Shown in pieces: positions 40,101 to 53,100 of a stretch of 64,000 nt of DNA. The notes under the pieces are model-generated. The model did not search any database. It was not told the origin of the DNA and saw only the letters and a program-made list of their open reading frames with translations. How positions within the stretch are numbered: the first letter of the stretch is position 1; every line of letters starts with the position of its first letter. The DNA is from Typha latifolia (lineage: Eukaryota > Streptophyta > Magnoliopsida > Poales > Typhaceae), in the NCBI GenBank assembly GCA_019914945.1, contig CM034109.1, positions 10,656,479 to 10,720,478 on the forward strand, written 5' to 3'. Both the position numbers and the translations under genes were made by a program.

Positions 40101-42741
40101 TATTGAGGACAACCAAGGGAACTATGACTATGTCTGTAACAAACCAAGGTTAAAAAGAACTAGTTGCTGCCTTTTCTAGTTCTCATCCTTGATGCAAAAT
40201 TACTTTTAATGAATTTAGTAGCACGAGTGAACTAGTTTGTCTTATTCTATTGTCCTAAGTTTACGTTCTCTTTCTACATGTAGAACCGGACAGCGTTAAA
40301 CACATGCAGGACCGAGTGCTGGACCAAATGAGATAGCAAGAGATAAAAGTACAATTTGCTGATTTGTGTCTTCCTTTCTGGGGCACCTTCAGCTTTCACT
40401 TTTACACAAAAATTCATGCTATTTATAGTGGTGTAGGCCATTAAGCAGATAGCTGCCATGCTTAGGTTGATATATATAGTAGTAGTTCCAGATGTATGCT
40501 ATGTTTATATCATCTGTGTTGTTTTCTCCTAATGCAATCTTGTAGTACTTTTATTTATTAAGCCCATGAGTTGACGTGGGTCTGTCAATATAGGAGGTTT
40601 CCGGTGTTTTCTGCTCCACTGATGCATCATACATTGAGAATCTTTTCATTAATTTCCGCTATTATATTGTCATTTGGTTTCAATCTATTAGTCTATGATT
40701 GCTGAGCCCCACCAGAGACTTGTTCACTATATGAAGGTTTGAAATGGTCCAACGCACCAGTGACTTCTAGTAGACCCCGTCCCCTCATGCTCCAGAGTGT
40801 CAGGGTAATTAAGTATCACATTTGATTGCATACTCTCTTATCAAGACGGAATCTGATGGTGTATGATTATAAATTTTTCTGGACTTTTATGACTGTTGAG
40901 AGTCGAATTTTCTATTCGAATAGTATTTTTTAAATGTAATACTTTGTAATTTTTATCCAAGGTGACGACACTTTTATGCAGCTCGACTACGGATCCATCC
41001 ATGTCTTCTACCAGATACTTGCTCCATGTCTACTATCTTCAGATCTTGCAAATTCGTTTACTTTAGATTGCCTCGGTGTAATCCTACAGGTGGTAGATCT
41101 CGGCCTTCTCTGAGATATGCCCAAGGATTTACTGAGGCACTCGTTGATGGTTTTCTATCAATCTTGATATTTTCGACCTTCATCTTGGAACAGTACATAT
41201 AAAGTTGTCTTTCATATAATTTGATATTCTTTTGATCAAAGCTTTGCAACCGCAAAAGATTTTTCTATTGTGCGATAGACTATTCTGATCAAATCTTTGT
41301 AGTAGACCAAGTAATAAAGTAATTTGCAACTCAACTTCCAAGCTGACCAAAATATATTTTTTGAACCCTTTGGCCGTGCAATCCTTAGTTAAAATATGAA
41401 ATTGATTAGCAGAGAAACTTAAATATCTTAGTTTATTCAATTGGAAGAATAATAAAGGCAAATTAATTCATTGTTTTACTTTCATATTTATGGGGACCAT
41501 ATACTCGAGTCTTATACTCCACCTGAATTATTTAGGATTATTTACACGAGGTTTAGTATTTGGACTGGGTAAGAAGTTATTAGATTTCTGTAGTCCAATT
41601 ACTGGGAATAGAAATTATTTCGTCTCTTTTGTATCCCTTAAGCTCCCAAGTATCAATAGGAGAAGATACTAAGATTGGAAGTGTGCCTTGTTCGACTATG
41701 CAAGAAAAAAAAAATCTTGTTCTTTTCTTTTGTGAGAAGAAACTCGCAGGGAACTATTATAAGCAAGGGAAAAAAAAGGGGAAAAAGTATAGGTTCTAGA
41801 TGTCTCTCAAGGACACCAATGAGATGCATCGTTATCTACTGTCTGAGATAAGGCAAAGAAGCAATGATGCACATCTTGTATGTTGACTATGTTAAGAATC
41901 TCATTATTCCTATTTATGAAAGCAATTTTTATTGTTGGAACTTGGAACCAACCATGTTTGTCATACTGTGTGTGTGTATATATATATATATAGATTTCTC
42001 ATCAATTGATACATTCCCAATTGAAGCGATGCCCACTCGCTATCTTGAAGTAATACGTCTCTCAGTACTACAGCTGCACTCATCCTGGATCATATATAGA
42101 CCCAAACACAGAGAATAGTGAAGTCTTTGTTTCTGCGATAGAGGAGAGTTTCTCTTCCAGTGTAGTGTAGGAATAACTCCCGATACCTTTTAAATTGTAT
42201 TCTGTAAATGCTATCGATGAGTTGGATTCCAAATCATCATCTTAATTTTAGGTCAAAGTGCAGAACTGGCTCATCGAGTATGCTAGCAAGAAGTTAAGAA
42301 TTTTAGATGTTATTGATCGTGGTCATTACTTTTTCTAAAACATAATTTATTGATGGCAGAGGGCATAAGAAGCTGACCCATGTTTATATTATATATAGAG
42401 ATCAGCAAAATTAATCTACCCAATTGAAATCAAAAACCATGAGAATATTATGGGCAAGAAAGTGCCAAATGGGTATGCAGTGGACCACCGTAACCAATCA
42501 TTATAATCTCCACAAACAATTACTCAATTAAATTAACTAAAATACCGGTGAATTAATAATAAATCATGAGCTATTATCTCCCTCTTCTCTAAAAACCAAT
42601 CAAATCACCGCACACCAAATTCCATCCCCAATCCCCGTCGTATCCAAAATTAGACAACGAAATCACAACTCACACCCCCCCACGCCTTCGTGCCAGCCAC
42701 CCTCCCTCAACCCCTCCCCCTCCCTCTCTTATCCGTTAAAG

Positions 42742-42784
<43 letters not shown>

Positions 42785-42988
42785 TCACATTTCTATCGCT
42801 ATCATCAAGCCCATAGCACGAATCTTAGCGCACGGATTTCGTCCACTCACCCTATTGGTGAGTTTACCCCCGCAAACGAATCTTCCTCTCCACTATTCTA
42901 CTCCCCACTCCTATAAATCCAACACTAACTGCCCCTCACCGCATCCTCCTCCTGCTTCTCCTCCTCCTCCTCCTCCGTCGTCTTTACT
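40101..42988. other. Long intergenic region between SWC4 and the NHL gene
   Basis: Nearly 2.9 kb. The first few hundred bases are likely SWC4 3' untranslated sequence. Frames at 41058-41461 (minus) and 41864-42118 (plus) are short and match nothing I recognise. A CT repeat lies close to the NHL start. No RNA gene seen. Confidence 0.5.
42745..42781 (+). repeat. (CT)n microsatellite in the leader or promoter of the NHL gene
   Basis: About 18 CT units, 207 bases before the start codon. Pyrimidine tracts of this kind are common near plant transcription starts and may contribute to core-promoter function; that role is inference. Confidence 0.85.
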
Positions 42989-43795
42989 ATGGGGGATAAA
43001 GCCTACACTTCGTCTTCCAAGCCGATTCCGAACCCTCCTCCCAAACCCCTCAACGGCGCCGTCGCTAACGGCGGAGGCCCGGCAGTGAAGCCGCCGGCTT
43101 TCCCTCCCACCAAAGCGCAGCAGTACGGCGCCGTCCGGCCTCCCTACCGCCCCCAGCCACCGCTGACGTCTCGGCGGCGCAGGAGCCGCCGGGGATGCTG
43201 CTGCGTTTGCTGCCTCTGGCTCACCCTAATTCTAATCGCTCTCGTCTTCCTCGCCGCCATCGCCGCCGGCGTGCTCTACCTCCTCTACCACCCCCAACGC
43301 CCCTCCTTCACCGTCTCCTCTGTCAACCTCTCCGCCCTCAATATCTCCTCCGCCGATCTCCTCAACTCCCGCCTCGACTTCACCGTCACAGCCCGGAACC
43401 CTAACCGCAAGGTCGTCTTCGTCTACGGCGACATCGCGATCTCCGCCGACTCCGACGGGATCGGACTCGGGGACGGGTCGATCCCGGGGTTCGTCCACGA
43501 AACCGGGAACACCACAGTGCTCAAGGCCGCGGTGTCGAGCTCCGCTGTGAGCCTAGATCCGACGGATGCATCGGATCTGAGGAAGAAGAAGAGATTCCCA
43601 CTAGAAATCGAGCTCGAAACCAAGGTCGGATTCAAGATCGGGAGTTTCAAATCCAAGCGGATCGGGATTAGGGTGACGTGCAAAGGCTTGAATGCCGCCG
43701 TGGAGAAGAAGACAAAGACTGCCGCCGCCTCCCCCTCCTCCTCCACCGCCGCCAAGTGTAAGCCACGCATCAAGATCTGGAACTGGGCCTTTTAA
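42989..43795 (+). CDS. NDR1/HIN1-like (NHL) LEA_2-domain membrane protein
   Basis: Single-exon, GC-rich gene of 268 residues, normal for NHL proteins. The N-terminal 60 residues are Pro-rich and cytosolic (KPIPNPPPKP, RPPYRPQPP). A basic cluster SRRRRSRRG then a Cys-rich CCCVCC precede a membrane span at about residues 75-100 (LTLILIALVFLAAIAAGVLY). The LEA_2 fold occupies about residues 105-235, with the conserved FTVTARNPN segment and two NxS/T sites (NIS, NTT). The C-terminus is a Lys/Ser/Ala linker ending KIWNWAF. The family is plasma-membrane associated, with roles in pathogen and stress responses, NHL13 and NHL6 being the closest type by layout. Function of this member is inferred from family only. 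No intron signals interrupt the frame. Confidence 0.88.
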   Translation: MGDKAYTSSSKPIPNPPPKPLNGAVANGGGPAVKPPAFPPTKAQQYGAVRPPYRPQPPLTSRRRRSRRGCCCVCCLWLTLILIALVFLAAIAAGVLYLLYHPQRPSFTVSSVNLSALNISSADLLNSRLDFTVTARNPNRKVVFVYGDIAISADSDGIGLGDGSIPGFVHETGNTTVLKAAVSSSAVSLDPTDASDLRKKKRFPLEIELETKVGFKIGSFKSKRIGIRVTCKGLNAAVEKKTKTAAASPSSSTAAKCKPRIKIWNWAF

Positions 43796-44105
43796 GAAAA
43801 ATGGGAGAAAAATTATTTATTTTGGTATTATTAAACTAGTACAGACAAGTGCTTCATTTCTTCTATTCTTTTTTTTTCTCTTCCGTCCCTCAAAGATATG
43901 TTATTTTTTATTTAACCAAAAACGAGTGTCGTCGGTGGAATTAATTACAAACCTTTTTCCGTCCTTCCATGTAATTTGCTTTTTATGGAGGGGAAAAAGG
44001 TGAAGGTAATAAGTGCATGTTTAGACTACAGAGTTGGGAAAAAGGGGATGCATTGTCAGTGGATAATCTTATGTTGACGTAATAATACTAAATTAATAAT
44101 GAAAT

Positions 44106-44139
44106 TATATATATATATATATATATACATATATATATT
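44106..44139. repeat. (TA)n microsatellite
   Basis: TA repeats with one TACA interruption, about 34 bp, in intergenic DNA. Confidence 0.85.
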
Positions 44140-45608
44140 GGGGATGTGGTGGTAGTCCACAACGTGCAGGTTGAGTGGTATACCACTCGGCGTAGGACGG
44201 TGGTCCAATTGGGTACGTGTAAGCTGTTGACCGTTGTGGGGGTAAGAAAGGTGGTTCTCCTCTTTTCTCTCTTTCCCGAGGAGAATAGAGGAAGGGAACT
44301 AGTATACAGTGAAGACTGTTTATTGCATGCGTTCATGAGATTGCGTGCTTCTACACGCATCCCTGTTAACTTGCATTTAATGCGTATTTTACAACCCATA
44401 TTATATTTATCTTTTAAGGAAATGCATTTGATCGTATTATTACTTTCCTTCTAATCTAAGCTCATCTATCTTATATTATTTTTTATTGGTAGGCAATCCA
44501 GAGGGTAATTATAGATGATACATAGAAACTAGTCTCTCTGAACGTATGAATAAACTCGTATATAGATAAACCAACCACAACCGGTTAAAAATATTTATAC
44601 ACAATTTATTTTAATTTGTCCTGTGAAAAAAGGTTTGTTCACAAGTGTTGGAATCTATATGAATGCACTTCTTATATGTGATCATCATCTACTTATGAAT
44701 TAGAACCATACAAAATTTTCAACAACTAGAGAATTGTAAGCATATTTGTCTGTCCCTTTCCATGCGCGTCATTTCACAGAATAGAGTTCCAACTTCCAAA
44801 CCGAAAAAAAAAGAAAAAAAAACAAGGCAATATATTTGAAATTGAAGAACTATCTATTGTTTACAAGTCTACGTCAAATTCTTAGAAAAAAAGAAAAGAA
44901 AAAGAAATCTATCTTTGTCTCTGTCTCTGTCTCTCTTTCCTTTTATTTTTTTAAAGCTATCTTTGTCTTTCATTTCACTGAAGCATGCGTAGAGAATAAA
45001 GGTAATTAGTCCACTTCAACGGAAGCTTTTTGACTAGCGGACGGATTGTGCCGGAAATTTTAAGGTGGCTGGCATTTTTACAAGAGTAGGTAATAAAAGA
45101 CTATGTTGACAACCCAGGTATTATAGCCTTTTAATTTTGTCGAACGTCCATCTATCGGTATGTTTAGTCTTCCGTTAGAAAGGATGATCTGCAGCGCGAT
45201 TTCAGGAAATCGATCAGCAGCCAATGATAGGGTGTGGACTGTCGTGTATGGTGATTACAGCAAATTCCTGCGTTCGGCTCCAGTATCGTCTAGTGTCAGA
45301 ATATTATACAGCCGGTGGACACGTCGCGCATTACAAGGGTAGCGATCCACGTGCGGCCAGCAGTGCAATAAATTCCGGTGCAATCTGCGTAGGTGTGGAG
45401 AATTCAGAATTAAAATTACCCATAAGACGTGGGTCCTACAACAGCAACGGTGGCTACCACTCCGCGTGCCGTTTATTTTCAGCAAGCACGCCTCAAACTG
45501 CTGTTGACCCCGTTCAGCCAACACCCATAACTGTCCATTCATTTAGCACCTTTCTTTTTAAAATAAATTTCAAGTGACACTTTCTTTCTTTTTAACATAT
45601 AAAACTAC

Positions 45609-45610
<2 letters not shown>

Positions 45611-45657
<47 letters not shown>
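45611..45657. repeat. (AT)n microsatellite
   Basis: Uninterrupted AT repeat of about 46 bp, some 245 bases before the GLYR2 start. Confidence 0.92.
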
Positions 45658-45658
<1 letters not shown>

Positions 45659-45901
45659 GGTATACACTAAAATTTATTATTAATAAATATAATTAATTTG
45701 TAAAAGCTTCGGATCTATTCTTTAGGGGGCAAAAAAAATACTCGTCCGTACTTGTAATAAATTTTATTATTAAATCCAGAGATTTTTCATCATCTTATGT
45801 ATATATATATATACTTTACTACTAACCTTATCCGAAAAGGGCCAATACCAAAACAACGTAAACCTCCCCCCGCCCCCCCACAAACTCCAAGCCCAACTTG
45901 G

Positions 45902-48693
45902 ATGAAGGCCGAGCTCCTCCTCGACTGCCCCTTTCCCTTCTCCTCCCAAATCCTCGCCTCAACTCGCTCTTTGCTGTGGCCTTCGTCGTCCATGGCGATG
46001 TCTTCCAGCTTCTGCCCTAGAATGCCCATCTCACCACTACTGCGCCCATCCCCTTTTCCTCGGTCTTGCTCCTTCTTTTCCACTGCCATTTCTTCGCAGC
46101 TTTCGGATGCAACCCCCAAAGGTAGTAACTCTTCCTTCTTGGTGTAATTCCTTTTATCTGGGATTAGCTTGGATAAATTCAAGGTTTTTAGAACAAGGTA
46201 ACGGTTGCCTCAATGTGTCGTCCGGAGCAATGGAATAGTGAGTAGAAGGCCAAAAATGTGCCAAATTTGCACTGGATTCTTCAGCAAGGAAGCTCTAAGC
46301 TATCCTGTCCTTTGTTATGCTTGTGATTCTTTATTTTTGATGTTGCAGGAGGAGGATTCGCAGGTCGTGTTGGATTTTTAGGCCTTGGAATCATGGGTTC
46401 GCCCATGGCATTAAATCTTATAAAGGCTGGGTAAATACAATTTACTTGTTGTTAGTTGGAAAGAGATTACCATTCAAATCTCCATTTAGGTACTTAAAGT
46501 TGACTTAGTTGCTTGTCTATGTGTGATGGTTGTACTGTACAGCTCAATTTTCCTAGAACTTACCTTTTCCTCTTGAAAATTTAGTCTCAAAACTACCATG
46601 CATTTTTCATAATTATGTATTATTTTGCAGATGCGATGTTACAGTTTGGAATAGAACCAAGAGCAAGTGCGACCATCTCATCAACCTTGGTGCAAAGTAT
46701 GTTGTGCAAGTTGCAGTTTCTATCAAGTTTTAATTTATTCAACCCTATGAAAAATCTCTGCGATTCTATCATACCTATTGATGTTTCTATGCACTTTTAT
46801 TTCCTTAACATGGATACTGATATTTTTATTTAAGCTCAATACTTGAATGCAAACTAAATGCAATTAGAAATTTAGAATGTGAAAGTTCTATAATAGGAAC
46901 TCTGACCATGTATTCAACCAACTTGACAAAGATAAGTATTAGATTGAAGAATGATGTACTTATGTAATAACATATCAATCTTTCTTGACAGATATGAACC
47001 TTCACCTGCAGAAGTTGCTTCATCTTGCAATGTGACATTCGCCATGCTTGCTGATCCTGATAGTGCAGTATGTATAATTTACCATTATTTGTTCTTTTGT
47101 AAATTTTGATACAATCTTTTTGTTTTGAAACTTTTGATGGTTGATATTCACGAATAGATTGATGTTGCATGTGGGACCAATGGAGCTGCTAAAGGAATGG
47201 GCCCAGGAAAAGGGTAGATTTTACCTTCAAATATTCTTTGTTTGATGGACTTCGATTGATCAGTTAACATATGAGCATTCATGTCAAAGGTAGGTCTTTC
47301 TTTCTGTAATTGCTTCTTTCTGTCTTTGTTCCTACAATCACAGGTATGTTGATGTATCAACTGTTGATGGTGCCACTTCTAAAATGATTAGCCAACATAT
47401 TAGAGATACAGGGGCAGCATTTCTAGAGGTATTTTTTTATCTCCATAATTTTGTGATAATATTTCTTTTGATGGAGTCGGGCTTTTTTATTTTTGTTTAA
47501 ATTTTTAATATTTTCTGCCAGTATACTTATAATTCAAATACAAACTATAGTACTCTTCTTAACAGGCTCCAGTTTCAGGCTCAAAAAAGCCTGCAGAAGA
47601 TGCACAGCTTATATTTCTAGCTGCAGGTAAATTGTGTGTTCCCTTGGCCTTTTTTTCGGTCTTACCTAGTATTGATGGTTGTGATTGAAATTTACTGCCT
47701 GACCGGATATGCTTTGAAATTAGATGCAACAAGTGATATATTGTTTCACATTTTCTTCGTTTAATAGTTCTAACATTACCATGAGGTAATTACTTGCCGA
47801 TACCTAAAGTTTTTTTTCCTCTTTTTTGCAATATTGAAGGTGATGCATCCTTGTATGAAACAGCGGCACCACTCTTGGACATCATGGGGAAGGTTAACAT
47901 CTCTATTCTGCTATTTTATAGTGTCTTTGAATGTTCCTTCTTTGCTTGTATCAGTGGCTATGATCTTTATCTTTTCTTACTATGTGTTTTATCTTCTTCA
48001 GTCAAGATTCTATCTTGGGGATGTCGGGAATGGTGCAGCAATGAAACTTGTCGTTAATATGATCATGGGAAGGTAACTGGGACTTTCTTAATGGTCATAA
48101 ATTAACACAGAATAATGATCTCTTGATTCGAACGGATCTCAATCTGGTAACTTTTTGCATTATTGCAGTATGATGGCTTCCTTTTCAGAAGGGCTGCTTT
48201 TGAGTGAGAAAGTAGGCCTGGACCCCAATGTTCTCATCGAGGTTGATTAGAAATAAGAAAGAGAAACATCTCAATGGCAAACTGTCAGTTAATTTTACTT
48301 GCTGGGCCTTATCTAAATTTTATCCATTTCAGGTCGTTTCACAGGGTGCTATCAGCGCACCTATGTACTCCGTCAAGGGCCCTTCAATGGTTAAGGCCAC
48401 ATATCCTGCTGCATTCCCTTTAAAACATCAACAGAAGGTTTGCAATTCTTTTTAACTTTACAGAGAGCACAAGTATGAAATGAATTTGACTACATATCCC
48501 AGCTGAAATGCATTTGTGATATTAGGATTTGAGGCTTGCTTTAGGATTGGCTGAATCGGTATCTCAGCCAATTCCTATTGCCGCAGTTGCGAATGAGCTC
48601 TACAAAGTAGCCAAGTCCCGCGGCCTCAGTGATCAAGACTTTTCAGCAGTTATTGAAGCATTGAGGACGAACCAGCAAAATTTGGAACAGTGA
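45902..48693 (+). CDS. GLYR2: Glyoxylate/succinic semialdehyde reductase 2, plastid type
   Basis: NADPH-dependent reductase of the beta-hydroxyacid dehydrogenase family that converts glyoxylate to glycolate and succinic semialdehyde to gamma-hydroxybutyrate. Twelve exons: 45902-46121, 46349-46430, 46631-46696, 46992-47067, 47158-47213, 47344-47428, 47566-47626, 47840-47892, 48002-48072, 48169-48241, 48333-48437, 48526-48693, in total 371 residues. About 73 Ser/Pro-rich N-terminal residues form a transit peptide, pointing to plastids and/or mitochondria. Rossmann motif GFLGLGIMGSPMA begins at residue 82; VTVWNRTKSKC provides the NADP-binding Arg/Thr region; APVSGSKKPAEDAQ is the substrate loop; catalytic Lys is K248 in GNGAAMKLVVNM. 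A second ATG at 45992 (MAMSSSFCPRMP) is an alternative start; I chose 45902 because it is the first in-frame ATG after the leader and relatives have similarly long transit peptides. Confidence 0.95.
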
Positions 48694-49387
48694 CCATCAT
48701 TATGCTGCCTCGAACTCAAGTGATACATGCTGGCTGTGATCCATTTTAGAACCAACCATTGTTTTGCTCTCATTGAGACATTGCCCTTTCTCATTATTTT
48801 TGCAGTTCTCTCTAGTTTCAATTGTGCTTGTAAATGAATGTTGACAGTTAATTTAATTGCGTTGCTCACGCGTTAGTTCTAATAAGTTAACATTCAGTTC
48901 CATTACTATGAAATTATTGATCCATCGGTTGCTCATCGCTCATCCAAGTGTCTAAAAAAACACAGAAAAAAGAGTTTCTGAATCCCACCCGTAGAGAAAT
49001 TGATTGGCAGCATCCCAAGCTAGAAGTGTACTCATGTACAAGAACCGCACATTAGAAAATGATGACACAGAAAAAGTTTTCGCAACTCCAATTCGTACAG
49101 GCAATCTGCTTCAAAGCATGCAACAATTGATGCACAAGTAGAATTGGCTGATCAGGATAAAACTGGTTTGATTTGAATGGATATTAGTTTGATAAGCAAA
49201 CACAAAACTCTCATATCCAAAAGCTGAATGACCGACACAAGCTTGCATGTTCTAGTGGCTCATGGCAATCAGGGAGAAAAAACAAAATGTTACATACAAT
49301 ACATTATGCTCAACTCCAGTCGCAAATATCATTACCTTGACTTCTAATTGCATCTGTACAAAATGTTAGCCAGCAACTATTCTGCTT
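48694..49387. other. Convergent 3' regions of GLYR2 and FTSH4
   Basis: Tail-to-tail stretch of about 700 bp, likely 3' untranslated sequence. No other feature seen. Confidence 0.6.
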
Positions 49388-49546
49388 CTAAGATCCCACC
49401 GCAGGCACTCCTTTTGCTTTTGCCACTGCTTGAGCCGCCGCAGCTGCTACTGCAGCTGCAGCTGCAGAAGGGGGCGAAGTCGACACAGCTGGACTGGCCT
49501 GTGGAGAATTGAGAATATGTTGCTGCTGCTGTTAGTGATTGTTAAC
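49388..49546 (-). other. Conserved C-terminal tail of FTSH4 beyond an in-frame TAA, with a 48-nt GT...AG segment
   Basis: Past the TAA at 49532-49534 the same frame stays open to TAG at 49388-49390 and encodes a Gln-rich then Ala/Pro-rich tail (ASPAVSTSPPSAAAAAAVAA...AKAKGVPAVGS) like the tail of plant FTSH4. A segment at 49499-49546 begins GT, ends AG, is exactly 48 nt (16 codons), carries CACTAAC as a branch-point-like motif overlapping the stop, and would restore the long form (687 residues) if removed. Confidence 0.6.
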
Positions 49547-50099
49547 CTGGAATAATAACTTGTTGATTTGGGCTCCACTGAGGGTTTCGTGCTCTATAAG
49601 TGCATTTGCAAGGGCATGGTGCTCATTGCTGTGAGTTGTTAGAATGGTTTTCGCGTTGTTATATGCCCTCTCCAAGAAGTCCTTCACCTCCTTCTCAATA
49701 AGCAGTCTTGTCTCCATGCTCATGCTCTTCCCATTGTCATCATAATTGTGTGAAACAAGACCCACCTGCTTGCTCATCCCATACTTTGTAACCATGGATC
49801 TGGCCAGGGAGGTCGCTTGCTGGAGATCTGATGAAGCACCGGAAGTCACCTCATTTTCCCCAAATATAAGTTCTTCAGCCACTCGACCTCCCATGCAGAC
49901 ATCCAACCTTGCAAGCATTTGCTTCCGTGAAACACTAGTCTCATCTTTCTCAGGTAATTGCGCAACCATACCAAGAGACATTCCTCTAGGAACAACGGTA
50001 GCCTTGTGGACTGGGAGGGCTCCTTCAGTGTGGATGGCAACAAGGGCGTGCCCACCTTCATGGTATGCAGTCAGCCGCCTGCTTTCATCTGAGATCACT

Positions 50100-50140
<41 letters not shown>

Positions 50141-53100
50141 GTACTCGAGATCAGCCATAGTCACCGCGTTCGCCCCATCCATAGCTGCCTTAAGGGCAGC
50201 AACATTCACCAGGTTAGCAAGGTCTGCACCTGAGAACCCTGGTGTTCCCCTGGCAATGATCATCAAATCCACATCATCCGACTTCAGGACCTGCAGCAAA
50301 ATAATATTAGAATAGTTGAAAGGACCAACACTCATCACTCATAGCACTCCCCATTCATACTAATGCACTATGAGTGTGGCCGTGGTGCCAACAAAACTCG
50401 ACGACATAGAAGGAGCATGAGAAAGACAAGCATATTTCAAATTAGACGGTTGGACATAATAAAAGGAACGCTATCTACATACCTTTGACATGTGGGATTC
50501 TAAAATCTGCCTGCGACCCTCAACATCTGGATTAGGAACAACAATATGTCGATCAAAACGTCCAGGTCTGACAAGAGCTTTGTCCAGTGACTCATGGAAA
50601 TTGGTTGCAGCAATGACAATAATCCCCTCATTCTGCTTAAAACCATCCAGTTCAACAAGCAACTGATTCAGGGTCATCTTCATGTATTGTTGATCCTTTG
50701 GATTGCGGCTCCCACCTATGGCATCAATCTCATCAATGAAGATTATACAGGGGGATTGTTTCTTTGCTGCAGCAAAGAGGTCCCGAACTCTTCTAGCTCC
50801 CACACCCACAAACATCTCCTCAAACTCACTACCACTGCATGAAAAGAAAGGAACACCAGCTTCTCCGGCAATAGCCCTTGCTAGCATAGTCTTCCCTGTG
50901 CCAGGTGGGCCAACAAGCAAGACACCTTTTGGGAGCTTGCCGCCAAGACGGGTGAAACACTGGAACACAAAGAAGACTTAAAATTCAGCATACCTAAAGA
51001 TTCTTTTCACATATAATGTAGCTTGTATTAAAGTAAATTCAGTCGCTTGCTTCACATTAGAGGAGTAAAAAATAGAAAATAAAAATAAGCTGAGATATGT
51101 GATGGAAAGCATTTAAAAAAAAAGGGAGTTAATGACTTCAGTAAAGACTATATAAATTGATGACTATAAAACCTCAAAAAGACCTGACAAGTAGAAGCAA
51201 GCATTCTAGAGGCTGCAATTGCAGACTGTTAAACAAAGGGTGGACTAATTGGTCAATCCAATCAGACCAGTTAATTCATTCATTAGGTATATGCAATGGG
51301 CAAAAGGAATCATTTACAAGATTCTTTAACTGACAGTGGAGAACACCAGCTTCATCTGAAAAATGAAATATGCCTGTCAATCAAGACAAAGGTATGATAA
51401 AAAAAGATAGTTTCACACGCTAGATCTAGAAGCCAAATTCATGACATGCATCAACTTAAAAACCACACAAGAACATCAAAGCAAGTCCATTACCACCAGA
51501 ATTGGATAGAGAATAAAAGTATAGTATTCAAGAAACTTGACAATGAGATATTGAGGCAGAAAGACAACAAGTATATATAATGATAATTTTAATAAGTCCT
51601 CCTTTACCTTAGGATCACGAAGGTAGTGAACAATTTCCTCAAGTTCAGCTTTAGCCTCATCAACACCCTTCACATCACTGAATTTCGTTCCAGAATCCAT
51701 GATCGGTTGAACATCTTCATGTAAACCAAGGCCTATGTAGTGTGTAGCATTAACACCAGAAAGAAATATTTCAATGACTAGAAAATAAATCAATCAGACC
51801 ATTTTATTAGAAAGATACTACTGATATCTTAAAAAACCACAAACCTTTACTGATCCCTCTATCCTCAATGAGTGCTCCAACGCCCGAAATCAGAAGAAAA
51901 GTAAGTGCTATAGTGCGGAAGGTACGCCATAACTGCTCCTTGAAATGACCAGTTTCTGCTGTTACCATGTGAACAGGAGCACTTGCAGTGCCAAGAATTC
52001 CATCCTTCGTCATTTTGTCCACATTCTTCAATGCAGTAAAAGTGTGCATGCTCTCCTCGCTTAATGAACTAGCAATGCCTAGACATTTATTTTTTAGTAT
52101 AGATTACCCAGGTCTCATAAGAGAAACATAATATCAGTAATACATACTGAAACAACAGAAACAAGTGACTGTTAATAAGACTTCACAAGGAAGAGTTCTC
52201 ACAATGGAGTCTACACTGCAATGACATCAGGCCGCTTACTAGAATGCATAAAGGTTAAAATTTGGAAGCACAAGTGCTAGTTAAAAGTATTATGGATGCA
52301 TTCTCCAAGCTAAACGGGAGATGAGTTTAGCTAGCACTACATTCAGTTTATATTCAGTATTTACAACTCTAGATACTGCATGGACTTTAAAGGCCATAAA
52401 TTTAGATCAGAGAACTCATGTTCCACTAAGATGCAAACTAGGGAGTCACGGAACTCATATTAAGCAAATTGGACCTAAAGAAAAGACCAGACATGCTTCT
52501 CTGGTGCAAAAACAAGAAGTCACTGAACTCGTAAGAATGAACTCAATAAATTCGAAAATCAAAACATCACCAGCTTGTAATGAATATATACATATTATAA
52601 TAGAGCACATACTACATGTATGTCTGATCAAGCCAAAATACGACAACAGTATGTTTTTATTACCTATTTACCTCTTTGCAATGTCTTGAGCAATGAACTT
52701 CTCTCCAGCCTATCAACTTTGACAAGGGCCTTCACATATTCAGCCAGTGCTGAAGGGTTAGAATGTAATGAAGGCTCATTTTCAAATATCCGTATAACTC
52801 TTTCTGGATCACTTCTGTAAAGTTGTTTAAGCAAAGTAACTTCATTTGATCCATCCATATCTCGTGCACTGAGAGGAAAACCACCAACATAGTTTGATTG
52901 ATATCGTTGATGGAAGTTTCTAAGTCTGTTTCCTGCAAACAGCAAGCACATACAATATAAATACGATTAACTGAATTAAGAGACTACTTTGTTGCCGAAC
53001 CTGTTAGCAATGATGAAATACTGGAAAAAAGTCAAATGATGACTATTTGGCTTTAATCAAGTAACAAGTGCAACCCAACTTGTTCAAAAGAAGGACATAA

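Larger units (their letters stand above)
43796..45901. other. Intergenic region between the NHL gene and GLYR2
   Basis: About 2.1 kb with two long TA microsatellites. Short frames at 44146-44454 and 45224-45577 show no family resemblance. A CCACGTGC element (ABRE/G-box type) at about 45347-45354 could be regulatory for GLYR2, unproven. Confidence 0.5.

Noticed and set aside
41058..41461. Possible retrotransposon remnant on the minus strand
   Set aside because: The two small frames carry no gag, protease, reverse transcriptase or integrase motif that I can identify.
42690..43088. 132-codon Pro/Ser/Leu-rich frame overlapping the NHL start
   Set aside because: Made of the CT microsatellite and leader in another frame; the LEA_2 frame from 42989 is the supported one.
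49746..50315. 189-codon open frame antisense to the FTSH4 protease exon
   Set aside because: Shadow of the conserved HEGGH exon on the minus strand.
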